From the NCBI GenBank assembly GCA_910588925.1, contig CAJURV010000018.1:1-30148 (forward strand): a stretch of 30,148 bases of DNA, written 5' to 3'. Below are positions 26,189-30,148 of this stretch, piece after piece; position 1 is the first letter of the stretch, and the number at the start of each line of letters is the position of its first letter. The notes under the pieces were generated by a model. The model made no database searches. It was not told the DNA's origin and worked only from the letters and a program-made list of their open reading frames with translations. This stretch comes from an uncultured Rikenellaceae bacterium. GTDB lineage: Bacteria; Bacteroidota; Bacteroidia; Bacteroidales; Rikenellaceae. A program made the position numbers and the translations under genes.

Positions 26189-27392
26189 AGTTTCTGCTAC
26201 CGGTTAATTTTAAAACCCATGGTTTCAACATACGCACTATCATATATACGAAAAACCCGAAAAACAACGTGGGCATTATAATGGACTGAATGAGCGCAAA
26301 CGACGGCGTTTGACCGGCAGCCAACTGCATGGCGAGTGTCTTTATCTGTTCGGGTAGCGTCTTTAAATAGCTTACTAAAAACGAAGGAATGACATATCCG
26401 AATATATAGGCAAAAAATAGGTTTACCGACAACGAATAGACAGCCATTATGTATCGGACAGGTTTTTTCAATGTTAAAAAGAACGGCTCTGTCGTTTGCG
26501 GCCTACGTCTTATTTTATTTATAATATACAGTAAAAACTCTCTGGTCCTTGCCCTCAGATTGGGAACACCGAGCAGGTCGGAGACTATCCAATAACCGTC
26601 GAACTTAAAGAACGGATTGAGGGTTATAAGAAAGTTCACATTGACCGTGTATATGAAATACTTGAGTATATCGTTTCCTGTGAATAAGTATATTATAATG
26701 ATCGGCGACAGAAACAACAGCTGAAAATAGACTCCCGCCGTATTTACCACAAGCCGTTGTTCTCTTTTTAAACGCCATGTGTCAGTAACATCGGTATAGA
26801 ACACCGGAAAACTCAGATACAACCCTACTCCGACCCCTCCGTGCGAAACACCGTAATGCCTGCATGCCGATGCGTGCCCCAGCTCATGAAAGCAGGAGGA
26901 GGCAACAAATAAAATAAATACCCCTAAAATAGTGTAGAAATCGAGGTTTCCTGTAGCTACATCGGTGGTAGAGGTTGCAAAAAACACTATTTCCAAAACG
27001 GCAATCATAATTATTGCCGTAATAAACGTTTTCTTGCTGAAAAGGAAACTCATCGACTCGGAGAAAAGCTTTATTTTAGAAGCGGGGAAAAGCTCCGCAC
27101 GAGCCAAAAACATCTTTTTAGGCTCTTTCGAAGCCGAGGTTATTATCGGCTTCAAACATTTCTCCGCTATACGCTCGAACTCCTCTTCGGAAAATTCCCG
27201 GCCCTTGACTTGCGAGTAAAGGGATATGGCCTCCTCTTGAGAGGAAGCTCTTTTCAGCGTCTCGATAAACTCTACGACACTCTCTTTGACTTCAAAGTAT
27301 CGCCCCCTGAAACATAGAACATGACGACCTCTCAGGCCGGATACATCCGGCCCGAGAAGTTCAAATTCTTTTATTGCAGAGAAATCAATCAT
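26178..27392 (-). CDS. M50-type membrane zinc peptidase with PqqD-like N-terminus
   Basis: A 404-residue membrane protein. The N-terminal 90 residues are soluble and look like a PqqD/RRE-like winged helix (GRHVLCFRGRYFEVKESVVEF at 22-42, quoted by position with key residues V-x-E-S), suggesting leader binding. Six or so helices follow; the zinc motif HELGH is at 169-173 and the distal NPFFKFDGYW at 259-268 supplies Asp265 as likely third ligand, as in S2P-type and 'peptide zinc metalloprotease' proteins. Similar M50 proteins accompany radical SAM peptide systems (for example YydH with YydF/YydG). It follows precursor 2 after 18 bp and overlaps the Wzy_C-like gene. Leader cleavage is my inference. 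Confidence 0.85.
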   Translation of the reverse strand: MIDFSAIKEFELLGPDVSGLRGRHVLCFRGRYFEVKESVVEFIETLKRASSQEEAISLYSQVKGREFSEEEFERIAEKCLKPIITSASKEPKKMFLARAELFPASKIKLFSESMSFLFSKKTFITAIIMIAVLEIVFFATSTTDVATGNLDFYTILGVFILFVASSCFHELGHASACRHYGVSHGGVGVGLYLSFPVFYTDVTDTWRLKREQRLVVNTAGVYFQLLFLSPIIIIYLFTGNDILKYFIYTVNVNFLITLNPFFKFDGYWIVSDLLGVPNLRARTREFLLYIINKIRRRPQTTEPFFLTLKKPVRYIMAVYSLSVNLFFAYIFGYVIPSFLVSYLKTLPEQIKTLAMQLAAGQTPSFALIQSIIMPTLFFGFFVYMIVRMLKPWVLKLTGSRNYGG

Positions 27393-27410
27393 TGATATAA
27401 TGCATTATCA

Positions 27411-27626
27411 CTACCAATAAACGCCACAACCACTAAACCCATCTAAACAATCTTTTAATTTTACATCGCATTCCTCATAACCAATACAAAAATCAGCGTC
27501 TAAATCCTGCGTCAGAATATCAATAAATACCCAAGGATCTGTTTCAAGCCTTTGCTCTAACTCCTGTACCTCGAATTCGGCCTCGAACGACTTGTTCAAA
27601 GAAACCATTTCCTCGTTTTTTTTCAT
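27411..27626 (-). CDS. Putative RiPP precursor peptide 2
   Basis: A 71-residue peptide. Leader residues 1-39 nearly match those of the larger peptide at 27717 (MKKNEEMVSLNKSFEAEFE, then ELEQRLETDPWVFIDIL). The core (about 43-71) has four Cys at 47, 53, 60 and 67, spaced 6, 7 and 7, with Leu57, Phe64 and Trp71 four residues after the last three; Tyr50 and Tyr70 are also near. It ends GCGVYW without a follower. No known precursor family was recognised by name. Its place between the radical SAM gene, the larger precursor and the M50 peptidase gene supports the precursor role. The start ATG aligns with that of the paralogue. Confidence 0.75.
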   Translation of the reverse strand: MKKNEEMVSLNKSFEAEFEVQELEQRLETDPWVFIDILTQDLDADFCIGYEECDVKLKDCLDGFSGCGVYW

Positions 27627-27641
27627 GACGTTTTATTTTGT

Positions 27642-27657
27642 GCAGTCTCATGACTGC
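27642..27657. other. Small hairpin before precursor 2
   Basis: GCAGTC and GACTGC form a perfect 6-bp stem with a TCAT loop, 16 bp upstream of the precursor 2 start codon. It may affect translation or mark an RNA processing site. Confidence 0.35.
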
Positions 27658-27705
27658 CGATTAATAAATGTTCCGCATTGAAAACAGAACAGCTTCTTAT
27701 GTTTA

Positions 27706-27725
27706 AATCGGTAAAACTACCGATT
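27706..27725 (-). other. Hairpin overlapping the stop codon of precursor 1
   Basis: On the minus strand AATCGGTA-GTTT-TACCGATT makes a perfect 8-bp stem with a 4-base loop; the TAG stop codon of precursor 1 spans the stem-loop junction. No T-tract follows, so it is more likely an mRNA stabiliser or partial attenuator than a full terminator. It could raise the amount of the maturase-precursor 1 message over downstream genes. Confidence 0.5.
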
Positions 27726-28091
27726 AAAAAGCTCTTCTTTCAGCAGTGCCACATCTGCTTCTTTAATCGTATCAGACACAGAGACAGTGTCTCTTTCCAT
27801 GTTCTGCAGGCTTATCACAGTGTCGTGGTTCTGCAGGTTCATCACTGTGTCATATCCGCCGTGGCACATTAGGTACACATCGTCACATGTGTCCGGCTCG
27901 TAGCCCCCGTCACAGAATTTGTAACTCCCGCCACATTTCACATAACCCTCATGGCAAGGCATTGCCTCGATATTCTGCATCAGAATATCAATAAACACCC
28001 AAGGGTCGGTTTCGAGCCTCTGCTCTAATTCCGTTATTTCGAATTCGGCCTCGAATGACTTGTTCAAAGAGATCATTTCTTCCTTTTTCAT
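27717..28091 (-). CDS. Putative RiPP precursor peptide 1 with five Cys-x3-Tyr units
   Basis: A 124-residue peptide. Residues 1-40 are the leader (SLNKSFEAEFE, ELEQRLETDPWVFIDIL), shared with precursor 2. The core (46-80) has five units C-x3-Y: CHEGY 46-50, CGGSY 53-57, CDGGY 60-64, CDDVY 69-73 and CHGGY 76-80, with Cys spacing 7, 7, 9, 7. All five Cys of the protein lie here. A follower of 44 residues comes after it, with an internal repeat DTVMNLQNH / DTVISLQNM and no Cys. It starts 42 bp after the radical SAM gene. The regular units, the paralogous leader and the context make it the best candidate substrate of that enzyme. Long core plus follower is unusual. Confidence 0.78.
   Translation of the reverse strand: MKKEEMISLNKSFEAEFEITELEQRLETDPWVFIDILMQNIEAMPCHEGYVKCGGSYKFCDGGYEPDTCDDVYLMCHGGYDTVMNLQNHDTVISLQNMERDTVSVSDTIKEADVALLKEELFNR
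27801..27851. repeat. Short in-gene direct repeat in the precursor 1 follower
   Basis: Two 24-bp units at 27801-27824 and 27828-27851 (27-bp period) differ at only three or so positions and share the core CTGCAGG and CACTGTGTC/CACAGTGTC. They encode the DTV[MI]-x-LQN repeats, and a third DTV follows. A recent slippage-type duplication is likely. Confidence 0.7.
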
Positions 28092-28133
28092 AGCGTCATT
28101 TGCCTTTTAACTTATGTATCATCAGGATGTTAC

Positions 28134-29534
28134 CTATAACACACTTCCACTTTTAAGATAATTGTCGTATGCCTTGTTTGCGGAGATACGCAATCTGTCT
28201 CTGAAGCTGTCACATATTGTCGATCCCCCGTAATCCTTTTTCTCATTTATTCTATCGGCAATACACCCGCCTTGACAGAAAAACAGATGTTTGCATGTTC
28301 TGCAACCGCTGAAATCACTCGCATTACGATGCCATTCTCCCAGAACTCCGTCATTCCATTCTATTCCGTTTTCAGAAATATATTTCCCTACGACATGACG
28401 ACGATTGCCTATCGTTTCTAGACAACTGTACATCTCGCCGTAAGGGTCGAATATATACGAGCCGCATTGCGACGCACAGCCTACCGAACTCAGTGAGATA
28501 TGTTCTCCTTTGGATATAGCCCTATATATGTGTCTGTACATTTTGTCGATATTGCAACTGACTATGTTATTCATTGAAACTATCTTTCTATAATACTCTT
28601 TATAATCCATGTAATCTATCTGTGCAGCGTTTTCCACAGACCTGTCTTCTTTCTCCACAGAGGCTAACCAAGCCGAATAAAAGTGGAAATTCTCATCGGC
28701 AGTATATCCCAATTCATCGAAACGACGACGAAGATTTTTTATACTGTCTATATTATTCCTGTCGGTGTTTATCCTTACCGATATTACGGTACCTTTAGCA
28801 AGGGCGATTCCGATGTTTGCGATTATTTTGTCGAAAGAGTCCGGATTTTGATAATGTATTCTACGTTTGTTATGCCACTCCCTGTCACCGTCTACAGTTA
28901 TTTGAAGACGCGTGATGTTATCGGGACCGAGGAGATCTTCGTATGCGTCCAAATCGTATCCGTTAGTAACGGCATTGAAAACGTAACCTCTTTGCTTCCC
29001 TTGTTTAACGATATACTCCACTATCTTTTTGTTTTCTGCCAATAGTGGTTCTCCTCCATAGAGTTGGATGCTCTTATTGGTAGTCCTTTCGTCAACACGT
29101 ATTTTCGATATGGCTTCGTATGCTTTATCTACCATATCCTCCGTAAAGGTCTGTTTCGTCCACTTGCGACCATTTCCCGAAATGGAGGCCTCATAACAGT
29201 AAGGACATCTGAAATTACAATCGTACGACACCAAAAAAGTGAAAACATTAAACAACCTTCCTTTTTTGTGTAATACGTCGGCCATCTTCTTTACGAAGCC
29301 GAACTCTTCCTCTTTAGTCTTGGCAGTCAGATAACCTCTCTTTAATAGATTATCCCATGTAGAATCCGAAAATGGGAACGAATCCTTATCAAAAGTGTCA
29401 GCCCCACGCAGAAATGAGACTATATCTGTCGACACTATATCAATAGTTCCGGTATATCCGTGAATTAAAATATAATGAGAAGGATCATTATCTCTTTCTA
29501 TGAAGATGGAATATGATGATAATCTGTAGGACAT
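28134..29534 (-). CDS. Radical SAM/SPASM peptide maturase
   Basis: A 466-residue enzyme. Residues 1-95 are an N-terminal domain of the kind found in peptide-modifying radical SAM proteins and may bind the leader. The AdoMet-radical core has C106-x3-C110-x2-C113 (CNFRCPYC) for the [4Fe-4S] cluster, the GGEP-type motif LYGGEPLL at 158-165 and AVTNGYDLD near 188-196. The C-terminal SPASM/twitch part has Cys at 353, 357, 371, 411, 414, 420, 424 and 441, enough for two auxiliary clusters. Enzymes of this build install thioether, C-C or other crosslinks in RiPPs. It is first in the run and next to two precursor-like genes. The exact reaction cannot be told. Confidence 0.9.
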   Translation of the reverse strand: MSYRLSSYSIFIERDNDPSHYILIHGYTGTIDIVSTDIVSFLRGADTFDKDSFPFSDSTWDNLLKRGYLTAKTKEEEFGFVKKMADVLHKKGRLFNVFTFLVSYDCNFRCPYCYEASISGNGRKWTKQTFTEDMVDKAYEAISKIRVDERTTNKSIQLYGGEPLLAENKKIVEYIVKQGKQRGYVFNAVTNGYDLDAYEDLLGPDNITRLQITVDGDREWHNKRRIHYQNPDSFDKIIANIGIALAKGTVISVRINTDRNNIDSIKNLRRRFDELGYTADENFHFYSAWLASVEKEDRSVENAAQIDYMDYKEYYRKIVSMNNIVSCNIDKMYRHIYRAISKGEHISLSSVGCASQCGSYIFDPYGEMYSCLETIGNRRHVVGKYISENGIEWNDGVLGEWHRNASDFSGCRTCKHLFFCQGGCIADRINEKKDYGGSTICDSFRDRLRISANKAYDNYLKSGSVL

Positions 29535-29973
29535 AGCAGTGTATTTAAGATTGGGTAGTTATCGTTTACGCTTATAAAGTAAATAATTATTTTTAATATC
29601 TGCAAATAAATTGTAATTTATTAGTTGTTTATTCGCATTTGATATTATTTTCCAACTCACACACAACCAACAACCACTACATTATCAACGCATTGACGTT
29701 CAGGCGACAAAAAAAATACTTTTATGTAAATAGGGACTATGTTGGTTTATTCCTTCTAACAATTACAACAAATTATACAAGACACGGAATGTACTTTTGC
29801 ATATTACCTCCTTTTTCTTCCCTTTGAATCCTTACGACAAAGGAACGGGTTAATAATCGGGTTATGAGCAGACATTTTCTCTACAACAGGCGACGGATCA
29901 AAGACTTAATACAAAAATCGGCACTAAAATCATCGTACTGGTTTTAGTAACAATTTGGTAACGAAACTCGGCA
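29535..29973. other. AT-rich intergenic region upstream of the peptide operon
   Basis: About 440 bp with low G+C and no recognised gene. A 62-codon frame at 29639-29827 and a 27-codon frame from ATG 29864 exist but show no signature. On the plus strand TACTTTTG at 29792-29799 matches the -7 consensus, without a clear -33. The promoter of the peptide operon must lie in the part nearest 29534-29660. Confidence 0.45.
29605..29622. promoter_or_regulatory. AT-rich palindrome overlapping a possible promoter of the peptide operon
   Basis: AATAAATT-GT-AATTTATT is a perfect 8-2-8 palindrome 70-90 bp upstream of the radical SAM gene. On the minus strand the sequence at 29603-29610 reads TTTATTTG, a partial -7 match (TTTG kept), so a protein bound to the palindrome would cover the promoter. 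No -33 TTTG was found, and AT-rich palindromes can arise by chance. Confidence 0.35.
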
Positions 29974-30036
29974 AGTTGGACATTTGGGGTGATGGATTGC
30001 ATTGCAAAAGTTCTAAGTGGACATTTTGGGTGATAA
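29974..30036. mobile_element. Possible insertion-sequence end (partial)
   Basis: Two related units, AGTTGGACATTTGGGGTGAT at 29974 and AAGTGGACATTTTGGGTGAT at 30015, lie 41 bp apart in direct orientation. Repeated binding-site-like units of this kind occur at the ends of IS21-type elements, and I believe sequences similar to TGGACATTTTGGGTGAT are found in Bacteroidota insertion sequences. No transposase is contained in the remaining 112 bp, so this is only a suggestion. Confidence 0.35.
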
Positions 30037-30148
30037 CCGTGCTGTAGTCAATCAGTGTTAGGCGTTCTAATAGTGCCTTTTGAGATATTCATCTATTGCA
30101 GACTCAACAAGCAAGTGCAAAATTATGATAATAACTCAAAGAATATCT

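Noticed and set aside
27851..27956. Cys-rich stretch as a zinc-ribbon or metallothionein-like protein
   Set aside because: The Cys are single with 7-9 residue spacing and regular Tyr partners rather than CxxC pairs, and the leader is shared with a second peptide beside a radical SAM gene.
27411..28091. Double-glycine (C39-type) leader peptides
   Set aside because: No GG or GA motif lies at the leader/core border in either peptide, and no C39 peptidase-transporter is present.
29639..29827. 62-residue frame upstream of the peptide operon
   Set aside because: No signature, low-complexity AT-rich sequence, and no convincing promoter or ribosome site of its own.

Overview
The window comes from a member of the Bacteroidota, most likely a Bacteroidales gut-type organism; genus cannot be fixed from sequence alone. 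Grounds: the long (about 310-residue) NusB, the nusB / DUF1573 lipoprotein / yajC / YbbR / coaE order, the MerR / Nif3 / C4 zinc-ribbon trio, promoters of the TTTG-N19-TAnnTTTG type instead of E. coli -35/-10 boxes, and start codons that mostly lack a clear Shine-Dalgarno sequence. No rRNA, tRNA or CRISPR array was seen.

Left part (1-9055) is mainly housekeeping. Positions 1-820 hold two tandem copies of a non-coding repeat (period about 437-439 bp), the second bracketed by 16-bp inverted repeats. Then come nusB, a DUF1573 lipoprotein and yajC (+ strand, closed by a terminator at 2931), a YbbR-domain protein overlapping coaE, and a membrane-anchored DUF4241 protein. A gene-free stretch (5833-6302) separates these from a minus-strand operon merR-nif3-zinc ribbon. 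A standalone riboflavin kinase domain (no FAD synthetase half) lies at 8678-9055.

Middle part (9223-13010, - strand) is an etfB-etfA-acyl-CoA dehydrogenase operon: a flavin-dependent dehydrogenase with its own electron-transfer flavoprotein, closed by a perfect-stem terminator at 9174.

Right part (13405-29534, - strand) is the notable region: eleven co-oriented genes that look like a ribosomally synthesised, post-translationally modified peptide (RiPP) system with its export machine. In transcription order: a radical SAM/SPASM maturase; two short precursor-like peptides sharing a nearly identical leader (SLNKSFEAEFE, then ELEQRLETDPWVFIDIL) but different Cys/aromatic-rich cores; a membrane M50-type zinc peptidase with a PqqD-like N-terminus; an O-antigen-ligase-like (Wzy_C) membrane protein with a TPR-like tail; two tandem 780-residue FtsX/MacB-type permeases; a transglutaminase-like lipoprotein with a discoidin-like end; and TolC, HlyD and ABC-ATPase components. 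The larger precursor carries five Cys-x3-Tyr units spaced 7, 7, 9 and 7 residues apart, a pattern reminiscent of, but different from, the Cys-x3-Asp units of thioether RiPPs such as freyrasin. I infer that the maturase crosslinks these units, the M50 protein may process the leader, and the split ABC/HlyD/TolC machine may export the product. The last two links rest on gene context only. The region is visibly richer in A+T than the housekeeping part, and the right edge (29974-30036) carries repeats that look like the end of an insertion element, so horizontal acquisition is plausible.
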